52,569 bases of DNA from Paraclostridium bifermentans (GTDB lineage Bacteria; Bacillota; Clostridia; Peptostreptococcales; Peptostreptococcaceae): assembly GCF_019916025.1 (NCBI RefSeq), contig NZ_CP079739.1, positions 1-52,569 of the forward strand, written 5' to 3'. Both the position numbers and the translations under genes were made by a program. Of the stretch, positions 7,173 through 14,425 are shown in pieces. Position 1 is the stretch's first letter; the number at the start of each line of letters is the position of its first letter. A model generated the notes under the pieces. It was not told where the DNA came from, did not search any database, and saw only the letters and a program-made list of their open reading frames with translations.

Positions 7173-7225
7173 AAGTGATTCTCCTTTCTTTAGACTTAGT
7201 AAGTTAAACTCTTACTATACTTAAT

Positions 7226-7254
7226 AGTATAACATAACAATCGTACGATTTCAA
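7226..7254 (-). promoter_or_regulatory. SigA-type promoter of the micropeptide/AbrB operon
   Basis: On the minus strand TTGAAA is separated by 17 bases from TATACT. The spacer holds the 10-bp palindrome ATCGTACGAT, a likely operator, possibly for the AbrB-type protein of the same operon. The first ribosome site is about 45 bases downstream. Confidence 0.7.
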
Positions 7255-7616
7255 TATTTCTACGGATTTATTTTTAAAATATTGAATAAATTTTCTTAAA
7301 CAAGTATAATATAATTAACAATTATCATAAGTGATAAACTTTCTTTAGAGTTTATACAAAAAAAGAATCATGCCACTAACATGATTCTTTTTTTATTTCT
7401 ATGTAGTTTATAAAAGTTATTTAAATTACCTAATATAACTTTAAAATTACAGTTGTTATATAATGCCTTATAAAACATAATTACTAACGCATTGCTTATT
7501 AATCTACTAAACAATTAAAGTTAAAAACAAACTTCAATTGTCACGCAAATTAAACGCAATTTTGTTGCTCCTATTATTTATAGTTTATATGACTAAATAT
7601 ACAGGAATTTAAAGTT
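7255..7616. other. Gene-free stretch with one bidirectional terminator
   Basis: It holds the hairpin AGAATCATG/CATGATTCT with A and T runs at 7358-7394. It also holds a diverged repeat of the sequence around the 35-residue peptide start (ATCATAAGTGAT near 7324 against 7168), probably a remnant. I see no convincing gene in the remaining AT-rich sequence. Confidence 0.5.
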
Positions 7617-7657
7617 TTAAACTTATATTCCGTATACCAATAAATATAAGTTTAAAT
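7617..7657. promoter_or_regulatory. 14-bp inverted repeat upstream of 7680-7964
   Basis: TTTAAACTTATATT and its perfect reverse complement lie 13 bases apart, ending 23 bases before the ATG of the membrane protein gene. It looks like an operator or a leader hairpin. Confidence 0.55.
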
Positions 7658-7679
7658 TTATTATTAGGAGTTTATTGTT

Positions 7680-7964
7680 ATGGGAAAAAAAGAACAAATA
7701 GAAATACTTGATAGAAGAATTAATTTTTATTTATCAGGACTGATGGCACAAGGTGTTGCATTAATAACACTTCTTTCATTAGCACTATCTATCAAAGGTG
7801 AACAAGTAAGTTTCTTTAAATTAATTCATAATGAATATTTTTTAGGTTGTATATTTGTATTTGAATTTTTTACTTTGTATCATATAGTAAGAAAAGTTTT
7901 TAAATATCTTAAAAAAATAGAATCTTTATATAATGTAACTGGAAAAGAAGATTTTCTAAAATAA
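7680..7964 (+). CDS. Small membrane protein, two transmembrane segments
   Basis: A 94-residue protein. A basic/acidic head (KKEQIEILDRRINFYLSG) precedes hydrophobic helices at about residues 22-40 and 52-70, followed by a charged tail. TTAGGAG precedes the ATG. It has no motif I know. The last six codons are part of a 29-bp perfect inverted repeat (7945-8004), so the mRNA ends in a long stem. It sits next to the resolvase gene but has its own operator-like repeat. Confidence 0.65.
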   Translation: MGKKEQIEILDRRINFYLSGLMAQGVALITLLSLALSIKGEQVSFFKLIHNEYFLGCIFVFEFFTLYHIVRKVFKYLKKIESLYNVTGKEDFLK

Positions 7965-8004
7965 CTAATATTTTTAAATATTAGTTATTTTAGAAAATCT
8001 TCTT
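7945..8004. terminator. 29-bp perfect inverted repeat overlapping a gene end
   Basis: Arms 7945-7973 and 7976-8004 are perfect complements with only TT between them. The left arm is coding sequence (the EDFLK end and stop) and the right arm is its mirror. It probably ends transcription on both strands; an arm this long with such a tight centre is unusual. Confidence 0.7.
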
Positions 8005-8012
8005 AATTCAAG

Positions 8013-8135
8013 AGTTCGTAAAAGTAGTAAATAACGAACTACATATTATATATATCAAAAATATGTAAATTCAATAAAAAATCTCAAAAAAAATTAATAA
8101 TTCAGTTCGTAAATAAGTGCATAGTTTTATGAACC
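8013..8135. promoter_or_regulatory. Candidate resolution site (two subsites)
   Basis: Subsite 1 is 8013-8040: exactly 28 bp, bounded by AGTTCG and CGAACT, the length of a resolvase crossover site. Subsite 2 is 8104-8135, bounded by AGTTCGTAAA and TTTATGAACC. Both lie just upstream of the resolvase gene, where res sites normally sit. The second subsite approaches the TATAAT at 8143-8148, so the resolvase may repress itself. Confidence 0.6.
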
Positions 8136-8178
8136 TTTATGTTATAATTATGCTATAAAATAGAAAGGTTTTAAAAAT

Positions 8179-8787
8179 ATGTTAATAGGATATTGTAGAG
8201 TTTCCACAAATGAACAAAATTTAGATAGACAAATAGAAAGTTTAAAAAAATATGGTTGTGAAAAAATATATTGCGATAAAGCAACAGGCAAAAATTTTAA
8301 TAGACCCGAGTATATAAAATTAAAAGATGCTATCAGATCAGGGGACACTTTAGTCGTGCATGAATTTGATAGACTAGGACGTAATAAAAGATTAACATTA
8401 AAAGAAATTCAATATTTTAAAGATAATCAAATTAGATTGGTAGCATTAAACCTTCCAACTACTCAATTAGATACAGACGATAATTTAATGTTAGAAACTA
8501 TAAATAATATAATTATTGAACTATATACAATGATGGCTCAAGATGAAATTGAGAAAAGAGAGAAAAGGCAAAGGGAAGGAATAGAACTAGCCTTAAAAAA
8601 TGGAGTACGCTTTGGTAGACGTAAATTATCCTATCCTAAAGAGTGGGATAGTATTATAGAGCTGGTTAATAAAAAAGCTATCAGCAATGTAAGAGCTATG
8701 GAAATATTAGGACTTAAAAAAACTACATATTATAAATTATTGAAAGAATATAAAAATAGTAATCCTTTAGAATCTACAAATTCTTAA
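8179..8787 (+). CDS. Serine recombinase, resolvase/invertase family
   Basis: A 202-residue protein of the usual small resolvase size. The catalytic serine is S9 in IGYCRVSTNEQNLDRQ. The catalytic domain continues with EFDRLGRNKR, and the long helix E (EIEKREKRQREGIELALKNG) leads to a C-terminal Hin-type helix-turn-helix (ISNVRAMEILGLKKTTYYKLL). It likely resolves plasmid dimers at the site at 8013-8135. DNA inversion elsewhere is an alternative. The ATG follows GAAAGG. No partner transposase is present, so it is not part of a visible transposon. Confidence 0.88.
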   Translation: MLIGYCRVSTNEQNLDRQIESLKKYGCEKIYCDKATGKNFNRPEYIKLKDAIRSGDTLVVHEFDRLGRNKRLTLKEIQYFKDNQIRLVALNLPTTQLDTDDNLMLETINNIIIELYTMMAQDEIEKREKRQREGIELALKNGVRFGRRKLSYPKEWDSIIELVNKKAISNVRAMEILGLKKTTYYKLLKEYKNSNPLESTNS

Positions 8788-8823
8788 TTTAAATATGAAA
8801 AACATAAAAAAGGGGTGAATATA

Positions 8824-9252
8824 TTGAAAGAAAATATTTTAAACATTTCTCAAAGTAACTATGGGGAATATGAGGAAAAGTTAAACATTCTAAGTAAAGT
8901 ATCTTTTGATACTTTTATAAAAGAACTAGAAAAAATATCTATTAAAAGAAATTTAGCTGGTATGGTAAATTATGAGTGTCTTTGTTTTATTAAAAATACT
9001 TTACTAGCATTTGATAAGATAGAATTTAATGATAGTATTTCAAGTAGTATGATTATCGTAAATTGGGAACAGTTAAGGCTTAAATCTAATTTAAATTTAA
9101 CTGAAAGAGAATTTTATAAATGGGTATACAATGGTATGATTAATGGTATTTCAAATATTATAGATGAAGATATTATGTATAATACTAGTAATAGGTTTTT
9201 ATTAAATTTAAGAGATTTCTTCTGTTTAATAAATATTATTGATAAAGAATAA
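8824..9252 (+). CDS. Hypothetical protein (142 aa)
   Basis: The TTG at 8824 lies eight bases after GGGG and is preferred over the GTG at 8815, which overlaps the ribosome site. The product is mostly helical with conserved-looking segments (NWEQLRLKSNLNLTERE) but no motif I recognise. It starts 36 bases after the resolvase gene and precedes a Cro/C1-type regulator, so all three may form one operon. Confidence 0.6.
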   Translation: MKENILNISQSNYGEYEEKLNILSKVSFDTFIKELEKISIKRNLAGMVNYECLCFIKNTLLAFDKIEFNDSISSSMIIVNWEQLRLKSNLNLTEREFYKWVYNGMINGISNIIDEDIMYNTSNRFLLNLRDFFCLINIIDKE

Positions 9253-9289
9253 CTGCAAATAGTAAAAATTTTTAAAGGAATTGTAAACA

Positions 9290-9526
9290 ATGCACATAGG
9301 TGATTTAATCAGACTAAAGAGAAAATCTCATAGACTAACACAAATTGAATTAAGTGAAAAAATATTATCATGTCCTAAAAATAGAATCTGTAAATTAGAG
9401 AAAAAGCCAAAATATATTTTAACTTTTAATTTAGATAAATTGCATATCCTTAGTGAAGTTTTAGACATTGATATAGATATTTTAATTAAAGAAAAAAAGA
9501 GATTTGAAGAGTTGAAAAAAAAATAA
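9290..9526 (+). CDS. Cro/C1-type helix-turn-helix regulator (78 aa)
   Basis: The N-terminal 60 residues are an XRE domain: IGDLIRLKRKSHRLTQIELS, then CPKNRICKLEK as recognition helix, then LSEVLDIDIDIL. The second half is a short basic helix. AAAGGAATT precedes the ATG. It is the last gene of the resolvase run and is followed by a terminator. It probably acts as a local repressor, as single-domain XRE proteins usually do. Confidence 0.75.
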   Translation: MHIGDLIRLKRKSHRLTQIELSEKILSCPKNRICKLEKKPKYILTFNLDKLHILSEVLDIDIDILIKEKKRFEELKKK

Positions 9527-9567
9527 AAAAGTAGTCAGTTAACTTTATTAACTGACTACTTTTTTTA
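9524..9567. terminator. Bidirectional intrinsic terminator
   Basis: AGTAGTCAGTTAA and TTAACTGACTACT pair around a 5-base loop, with A and T runs outside. It separates the plus-strand regulator gene from the minus-strand gene at 9663. A diverged relative (AGTAGTCA..TGACTACC) lies at 15410-15440, also 3' of a minus-strand gene, and the two share about 40 further bases downstream. Confidence 0.8.
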
Positions 9568-9662
9568 GAAAGTATTTCATTAAATTTGAAAAATTAGAAA
9601 TATATAGTGTATTAATATTGTACTATATATTTCAATTCAATTCTAAATAAATTTCTATTTTT

Positions 9663-10079
9663 TTACTTTAATTTAGTGATATGTAATTCATAAAAATCAA
9701 CTTTCTTAGTAAAGTCTTTGAAATTAAACAACCAAATTTTTTCTATTAAAATTCTTCTTTTAACTATTTTATTATTACACTCTACCTTTAAATTATATTT
9801 AGATTTATTTTTAATAATATAATCTTTTAAAATTGTATGTGTAACTGTTACATATTCTTTACCTACCTCTAAAGTATCTATATAGCCAATTGCATTTCTA
9901 ATAAATTGGGTTTTTGAAAGCTTTTTAAAACCTACCATCTTTATCTTATTATTAAATCTATTTGTCCCAAAACACCCTTTAATATTTTTAAATACAATTA
10001 AATTTAAAACTCCATTAGCAATTTTGAATGCAATCCAACAAATTATTGCAAGTATTCCAAATACTATAAATTCCACCAT
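9663..10079 (-). CDS. Membrane-anchored hypothetical protein (138 aa)
   Basis: GGAGGAATATTTT sets the start at the ATG at 10079, in front of GTGGAA; the longer frame to 10145 would run through a leader hairpin. One N-terminal transmembrane helix (FIVFGILAIICWIAFKIANGVL) is followed by a basic soluble domain with alternating strand-like segments. The leader folds (10097-10144). Family unknown. Confidence 0.6.
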   Translation of the reverse strand: MVEFIVFGILAIICWIAFKIANGVLNLIVFKNIKGCFGTNRFNNKIKMVGFKKLSKTQFIRNAIGYIDTLEVGKEYVTVTHTILKDYIIKNKSKYNLKVECNNKIVKRRILIEKIWLFNFKDFTKKVDFYELHITKLK

Positions 10080-10096
10080 AAAATATTCCTCCACTA

Positions 10097-10144
10097 TGGG
10101 GGCTAGAAATCCCCCCAATTTATAAATGTGTTTCGTAGCCCCCA
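10097..10144 (-). promoter_or_regulatory. Leader hairpin with G/C runs before 9663-10079
   Basis: TGGGGGCTA and TAGCCCCCA pair across about 30 bases, directly upstream of the ribosome site. A third run (GGGGGG) inside the loop could compete for the same C-run. This echoes the alternative G/C pairing in the A leaders, although the sequence is otherwise different. Confidence 0.5.
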
Positions 10145-10195
10145 CGAATTAGTTAATAAAATTAATATATCAATTAATATAAATTAAATTTACTT

Positions 10196-10738
10196 TTATT
10201 GTATTTTATATGTTCCTAAATCACATCTATACTGTATATACTGTAAATTTTCTTCTACTGTTTTATATAGTGTATATTTAATTTTAGCATTCCAATTCAC
10301 TGTTAAAAAATTAAGTTCATATTCAGGGGGACAATTTTCTATTATTTTCTTTTTAGTACCCTTTAAACCAAATAGTTTTTTAAACTCTGTAAATGTTAAA
10401 CATTTAAACTTAGTAGGTAAATCGAAATTACAATTAACATGCTTAAAATCTTCATTAATACACTCTAATATATCGTCATTTAAATAAGAATTTGAACAAA
10501 TAATTTTGACTATACAATTTTCTTCATCATATTCATAACTAAAACAATAAAATTCGTTAGTTAGTGTTACTTCTTCATAATCAAAATTATCGTAAATATC
10601 TTCTAATTCTTCAAAGCTATCTATCCATGTAACTTCAAGTGAACACCCTTCATTTGAGTAATCCCAATAGTTTATTTTTATTGAATCTGTTTCTACTGTA
10701 AAATCTTTACCTTTTATTATAAATCTATCTTTTTTCAT
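10196..10738 (-). CDS. Hypothetical acidic protein (180 aa)
   Basis: The start follows TAGGAGGATTTAGG. It is an Asp/Glu/Tyr-rich soluble protein with predicted alternating strands and helices. The opening (KKDRFIIKGKDFTVETDS) reads as two strands. It has three to four scattered cysteines but no metal-binding spacing. I recognise no family. It is the first of the small minus-strand accessory genes that follow one another here. Confidence 0.6.
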   Translation of the reverse strand: MKKDRFIIKGKDFTVETDSIKINYWDYSNEGCSLEVTWIDSFEELEDIYDNFDYEEVTLTNEFYCFSYEYDEENCIVKIICSNSYLNDDILECINEDFKHVNCNFDLPTKFKCLTFTEFKKLFGLKGTKKKIIENCPPEYELNFLTVNWNAKIKYTLYKTVEENLQYIQYRCDLGTYKIQ

Positions 10739-10803
10739 CCCTAAATCCTCCTATACAACATTTAAAAGTTTAATTTCATTTCTAAAGCCTTCAAAATTTT
10801 AAA

Positions 10804-10829
10804 TTGGGTATTTTTAAGGCAATACCCAA
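10804..10829. terminator. Hairpin 3' of the gene at 10833
   Basis: TTGGGTA and TACCCAA pair around a T/A-rich loop just after the stop of the minus-strand gene at 10833. A closely similar hairpin (TTTGGGTATT/AATACCCAAA) lies at 16155-16183, in the same place after another minus-strand gene. Confidence 0.55.
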
Positions 10830-10832
10830 ACC

Positions 10833-11150
10833 TTATTTAAGCTTTATATTTGTTATTTTAGAAAAGCTATTTAAGATTTCCTTTATAGCATTATATTCTT
10901 TTCTATTTGCTTCCCAAGTTGTAAAATACGAATCTCCCTCACCATCTGCATATAAATTATTAAATTCCTCTATAGTCATTTCTGTTAACATACATTCATC
11001 AGTACAATAGTATGATGTACCTTCTTCAATACAATACCCTTCTATCATATATGAATTACAAACATCACATTTTCTTACCTCTATATTGTCATTTTCAAGA
11101 TAATCTAATAAAAGATTTTCTATATATTCTAAAATTTTAGGTTCTACCAT
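10833..11150 (-). CDS. Small zinc-finger-like protein (105 aa)
   Basis: It starts with MVEPKILEYIENLLLDYL, then carries a four-cysteine cluster: CDVC near residue 29, then YCIEEG, then CTDEC near residue 49. This resembles treble-clef or MYM/TRASH-like zinc fingers found in small phage and plasmid proteins. The rest is acidic and helical. The first 12 residues and the DNA just before them match the gene at 14005-14322, though the two proteins then differ completely, which is a sign of 5' module exchange. Function unknown. Confidence 0.65.
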   Translation of the reverse strand: MVEPKILEYIENLLLDYLENDNIEVRKCDVCNSYMIEGYCIEEGTSYYCTDECMLTEMTIEEFNNLYADGEGDSYFTTWEANRKEYNAIKEILNSFSKITNIKLK

Positions 11151-11256
11151 TTTATTTACCTCACTCTTTATATTATTTTCTTACTAAATGTTTTTAGTAA
11201 GATATAGATTTCATATCAAAACCTATATCTTACTTATTAATTTTAATTAAATTTTC

Positions 11257-11631
11257 CTATTTCTTAATTAGAGATATATTATCTAAAACTTTTTTATCTT
11301 TCTCCAATTCTATTAAGTATCTCATTAAGTTTTCATATTCCTCGTGTTCATCTAAAGTAGCATATAAATTGCCTATTCCTTCCGCTACATTTAAAGTCAT
11401 ATCCTCATTCCACTCTATAACTTTGCAAACTATTTCGCTAAAATCTTCCTCTACTATGTCCGATTCGTCTTGAATATCTATTATAAATAATTTTTTTTCA
11501 TCAGTACTAATTCTATAGTCGTGTCCTTCAAAGTAATTTATTATTGTTTCTCCTTCAGTTTCATTTACCTTTAAACCCTCTAAATTCAACACTATTTTTT
11601 GTAATTCCTTTACGTCTGTTATCATTCTCAT
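11257..11631 (-). CDS. Hypothetical protein under A leader copy 2 (124 aa)
   Basis: ATAGGAGGATAT precedes the ATG. It is an acidic soluble protein starting MRMITDVKELQKIVLNLEGL, a helix followed by strand-like segments with paired Glu/Asp. Part of its C-terminus (LDEHEEYENL) resembles the end of the protein at 5411-5644. It is immediately downstream of composite element part A at 11670-11847, so its expression is probably controlled by that leader. Confidence 0.6.
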   Translation of the reverse strand: MRMITDVKELQKIVLNLEGLKVNETEGETIINYFEGHDYRISTDEKKLFIIDIQDESDIVEEDFSEIVCKVIEWNEDMTLNVAEGIGNLYATLDEHEEYENLMRYLIELEKDKKVLDNISLIKK

Positions 11632-11669
11632 ATTTTTTTTATATCCTCCTATTAACTTCCGAGTTCAGG

Positions 11670-11847
11670 TTGCCCCCCCTTTCGGAATGTTTCTTGATGC
11701 CATAAAGCATCCTTTTGCGAGTGCTTTGTCAATAAAATGGAGGAAATATTTTTATGCTGCATCACTTGTTTATGCATCATAAAAATATTTATGGAATGGA
11801 ATTGATAAAGTAAGGGAGTAAAAGGTATGCTATTGGGGGCAAGAAAC
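11670..11847 (-). repeat. Composite element copy 2, part A (leader of 11257-11631)
   Basis: It is nearly identical to copy 1, with the same 5' strand GTTTCTTGCCCCC, hairpin arms AAATATTTTTATG/CATAAAAATATTT, TTGACA, and the two competing 3' segments. The junction to the gene carries CTCGGAAGTTAATAGGAGG, which recurs almost unchanged in copies 4 to 6. Part B is missing in this copy. Confidence 0.8.
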
Positions 11848-11862
11848 TAAACTTTAAATAGC

Positions 11863-11923
11863 AAATAAAAGAAGATGGTATATGCTCCAACTTGTTTGGA
11901 TCATATACCATCTTCTTTTATTT
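11863..11923. terminator. T-type hairpin, copy 2
   Basis: Arms GAAGATGGTATATG and CATATACCATCTTC close the constant CTCCAACTTGTTTGGAT loop, with AAATAAAA and TTTTATTT flanks. It lies between the gene ending at 11952 and A copy 2. Confidence 0.8.
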
Positions 11924-11951
11924 GGTTTCCTTTTTTATGTTTTTATTATAT

Positions 11952-12320
11952 TTATTTAATAGTATCTAAAGCTCTAACATGTATACCTTTTTTTAACAAC
12001 TCTTCTCTCTTTTTTCTATCTTCTTTAATTAATTCTTGTTCTTTTAAATATTTATTTTTTGTTATTATTCTAATATTATTTTTATTATTAATTTGACTTG
12101 ATGCATCTTCTCTATCATATGCTTTTATAGTTTTTATTAATTTATTAGTTTTATTATTTAATATATAAAATTCTTTTTTATATATCTTTTTAACGTCATT
12201 AGTTTTAAATTCTTTTATACCGTCAAATGTATCTAATTTTATAATATCGTCTATAGTTTCTATAGCATCAAAAATAAAATCATAATACATACAATCCTTT
12301 AATACTCTATATTTTCCCAT
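11952..12320 (-). CDS. Hypothetical basic protein (122 aa)
   Basis: It starts MGKYRVLKDCMYYDFIFDAIETID and is Lys/Ile/Asp-rich. The second half is strongly basic and helical (LKEQELIKEDRKKREELLKKG). The opening pattern, a short strand followed by an aromatic strand and an Ile-Asp motif, is similar to the start of the protein at 14426-14818 (FDSIESID), which may be a distant relative. The start is supported by TTAGGAGG upstream. No motif allows a function. Confidence 0.55.
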   Translation of the reverse strand: MGKYRVLKDCMYYDFIFDAIETIDDIIKLDTFDGIKEFKTNDVKKIYKKEFYILNNKTNKLIKTIKAYDREDASSQINNKNNIRIITKNKYLKEQELIKEDRKKREELLKKGIHVRALDTIK

Positions 12321-12465
12321 TACACTTAATACCTCCTAAAATTCTCTTAAAGCACTTGTTTTATTAATCTACTCTATACTCTGATATTTCATTAGTAGAA
12401 GATATATAAGCATCTATGTTTTCAATCCTTCTGCAATGTGTTTCTATAATTATGACAATATGAAA

Positions 12466-12657
12466 TTATTTAAATACTTCTTCTATTCCTATTCCTAAAA
12501 TATCACATAGAATTTTTAACTTTGTTGAAGGGGGGTCAATTTTTCCATTTTTCCATCTACTATATGTGCTTTTATTTATATCTAACTTATCACATATAAA
12601 ATTTACTTCAATCCCCTTTTCTATTCTTATTTTTTCCATTAAATCAAATCTAATCAT
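12466..12657 (-). CDS. Cro/C1-type helix-turn-helix regulator (63 aa)
   Basis: It is essentially one XRE domain: MEKIRIEKGIEVNFICDKLD, then INKSTYSRWKNGK as recognition helix, ending LCDILGIGIEEVF. The ATG overlaps the last codons of the AP2-domain gene by eight bases, so translation is probably coupled. It likely regulates a nearby promoter; the palindromic promoter at 13613-13650 is the best candidate target. Confidence 0.75.
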   Translation of the reverse strand: MIRFDLMEKIRIEKGIEVNFICDKLDINKSTYSRWKNGKIDPPSTKLKILCDILGIGIEEVFK

Positions 12658-13303
12658 TTTTTACCTCTTCTAATTCTTTTAAAAACTTATTATGTAATTT
12701 TTCTTCGGCATCTTTTCTAGCCTTCATAGCATCCTCTAATTTTTTATAATATCCAATATGAGTATATTTGCCCTTAAACATTATAACCGCTCTCCATTTA
12801 TTTTTTCTATTATCCCAACTAACACCCGTTACTCCACTTTTATTATTTTTATTGAGTTCTTTTCTACATAATGATATTATACTTGTTCCATTTATATAAT
12901 TATCTTTTGCAAAAGATTCAGTGCTTTTAGTTATGTCACATCCATGTCCACAAGTTTTTGTTTTGCCTTGTGTAAGATTATTTCTAAGTACAATAGTTTC
13001 TTCTCCGCAGTCGCATTTACATAGCCATTTAGTTATACCTTTTTCACTTCCTACTGGTTTTATAGCAATTAATTCACCAAATCTTTTTCCTACTAAATCA
13101 TTTTTAACTGAGGTAAGACATCCACAAGCTTTTACACTCCCAGCCTTAACTCCATCAAAACGTATCCATTTTTCGTTTCCACAATCGCATTTGCAATAAA
13201 CATATATCCTATTATAAGTTCGATTTTTACCTTTTGTTTCAACTGTTTTAGTATCTAGTACAGTAAGCATCCCAAATTTCAAACCTATTAATTCATCCAT
13301 CAT
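12650..13303 (-). CDS. AP2-domain protein with two Cys-rich zinc modules
   Basis: A 217-residue protein; the start at 13303 follows TAGGAGGTCT, and the longer frame to 13339 has no ribosome site. Two similar modules, GLKFGMLTV..CKCDCGNEKWI..ACGCL and GKRFGELIA..CKCDCGEETIV..TCGHGC, each offer about four cysteines for zinc. The C-terminal 60 residues are an AP2-like DNA-binding domain (SGVTGVSWDNRKNKWRA..YTHIGYYKKLEDAM). This architecture is known from phage and plasmid proteins derived from homing endonucleases, but no HNH nuclease motif is present. It is therefore probably a DNA-binding accessory protein, co-translated with the small XRE regulator. Confidence 0.8.
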   Translation of the reverse strand: MMDELIGLKFGMLTVLDTKTVETKGKNRTYNRIYVYCKCDCGNEKWIRFDGVKAGSVKACGCLTSVKNDLVGKRFGELIAIKPVGSEKGITKWLCKCDCGEETIVLRNNLTQGKTKTCGHGCDITKSTESFAKDNYINGTSIISLCRKELNKNNKSGVTGVSWDNRKNKWRAVIMFKGKYTHIGYYKKLEDAMKARKDAEEKLHNKFLKELEEVKND

Positions 13304-13348
13304 AGACCTCCTATAAGGCTTTTTAGAGTGAGCCACCACTTATTACTT

Positions 13349-13573
13349 TTATATTTGTATTCTGTTATATTCTCTTTCTAACTCTAGCATTTCTTCATAT
13401 TTTATTTCTTCGTCTAACTCTGCATAAGCCGTAAAATCTTCTCTTACACACCCTTCCCCACAATCCCAAGAACCATATACAGGGTGTGACCCCCCTAACT
13501 CCATTTCTTCTTTATTATGTTCCTCGATTTGTTTTCTCCACTCTTTATATAGCTCCTTTAAATCTTTTTTCAT
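13349..13573 (-). CDS. Hypothetical acidic protein (74 aa)
   Basis: Very charged (MKKDLKELYKEWRKQIEEHN) with a central Gly/His/Cys segment (GGSHPVYGSWDCGEGC) between two helices. The two cysteines and the histidine could bind a metal, but the set is incomplete for a classic finger. It is the first gene after the strong palindromic promoter at 13613-13650, so it heads the short operon that continues into the AP2 and XRE genes. Confidence 0.6.
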   Translation of the reverse strand: MKKDLKELYKEWRKQIEEHNKEEMELGGSHPVYGSWDCGEGCVREDFTAYAELDEEIKYEEMLELEREYNRIQI

Positions 13574-13612
13574 ATCCTATTACCACCTTTTTTATTTAAT
13601 CTTTATATTATT

Positions 13613-13650
13613 ATTATACCACAACTGTTGCATAAATGCAACAGTTGTGG
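13613..13650 (-). promoter_or_regulatory. SigA-type promoter fully covered by a 32-bp palindrome
   Basis: On the minus strand TTGCAT, 17 bases, TATAAT. The palindrome CCACAACTGTTGCAT/ATGCAACAGTTGTGG (13619-13650, 15-bp arms) spans the -35 region and the whole spacer. A dimeric repressor bound here would exclude RNA polymerase. The XRE protein at 12466-12657, encoded two genes downstream, is the nearest candidate. Confidence 0.8.
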
Positions 13651-13690
13651 ACTATTATTGGGTTTTGAGAAGTTCCCAAACCTCTTGAAA

Positions 13691-13948
13691 TTATACTAAC
13701 CCTTCTAATGTTGATACTATGTGGTATAAATCTTTTCTTTGTTGTGTGCTTGAATTTGTATTATTGCTAGATATAAATTGATTTTTATAATATTCTAGTA
13801 TCTCTTCTACTCCATCCTTTCTCAATATAGAAATTATATCTTTTGAAAAGCTTTTTTTATTTTTACTTCCATGCTTTAGCCTTCCATCAAAATTGTATTC
13901 ATATTTTAAAATTATGTTTGCTATTGTATTCATTTTATTATTTTCCAT
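13691..13948 (-). CDS. Hypothetical basic protein (85 aa)
   Basis: TGGAGGATAAAC precedes the ATG. The product is Lys/Asn/Ser-rich with two predicted helices (NTIANIILKYEYN and FSKDIISILRKDGVEEILEYY). It has no cysteines, no membrane segment and no recognised family. It lies between the palindromic promoter and the next accessory gene, oriented the same way, and probably belongs to a separate transcript. Confidence 0.55.
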   Translation of the reverse strand: MENNKMNTIANIILKYEYNFDGRLKHGSKNKKSFSKDIISILRKDGVEEILEYYKNQFISSNNTNSSTQQRKDLYHIVSTLEGLV

Positions 13949-14004
13949 GTTTATCCTCCAAAATTTTATAATTCTTTAAAAGCTGAATTTAATTATCTTC
14001 TATA

Positions 14005-14322
14005 CTATTTTGTTAATAATAAACATTTGTTATTGTAATCCACTAATATTCTATAGCTCTTACAGTGTTCATAATATGCACCTGGATAGCTCTTCTTCAT
14101 AGGTGAAACCGTCATAATGTATTTATTGTTACTATGTATAAAAAATTTTGTGTATTCCTCTATATATTTATTAATATTTCTTTTTAACTCTTTATTGAAA
14201 TTACAACTTTTATATAATTCAAATCCTCTTAATTGATAGTTATTATATTCTTCTGTTTCTTCTTTTGTACGACCTCTAAATACTGTATTTTCTACATATT
14301 CTGAAATTATAGGTTCAACCAT
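14005..14322 (-). CDS. Hypothetical protein with MVEP leader (105 aa)
   Basis: It begins MVEPIISEYVEN, matching the start of the zinc-finger-like protein at 10833-11150 (MVEPKILEYIEN). The upstream bases TAAATAAAATGG are also shared. After that the proteins diverge: this one is Tyr/Asn/Lys-rich with no cysteine cluster. The shared start suggests a common N-terminal tag, or recombination at the 5' end of genes. Function unknown. Confidence 0.6.
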   Translation of the reverse strand: MVEPIISEYVENTVFRGRTKEETEEYNNYQLRGFELYKSCNFNKELKRNINKYIEEYTKFFIHSNNKYIMTVSPMKKSYPGAYYEHCKSYRILVDYNNKCLLLTK

Positions 14323-14425
14323 TTTATTTACCGCCCTCTTTACATTTATTTTTTTAACTAATGAATTTTAAATTTTATTGCTTTTAATAGGTTTTATAGG
14401 CAACCTCTCAAACCTTTTATATTAA

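Noticed and set aside
11689-11847. Part A as a miniature transposable element bounded by GTTTCTTG/CAAGAAAC
   Set aside because: The ends are inverted, but there is no constant target duplication, the copies always sit at the same place relative to a ribosome site, and the flanking bases toward the gene are also conserved.
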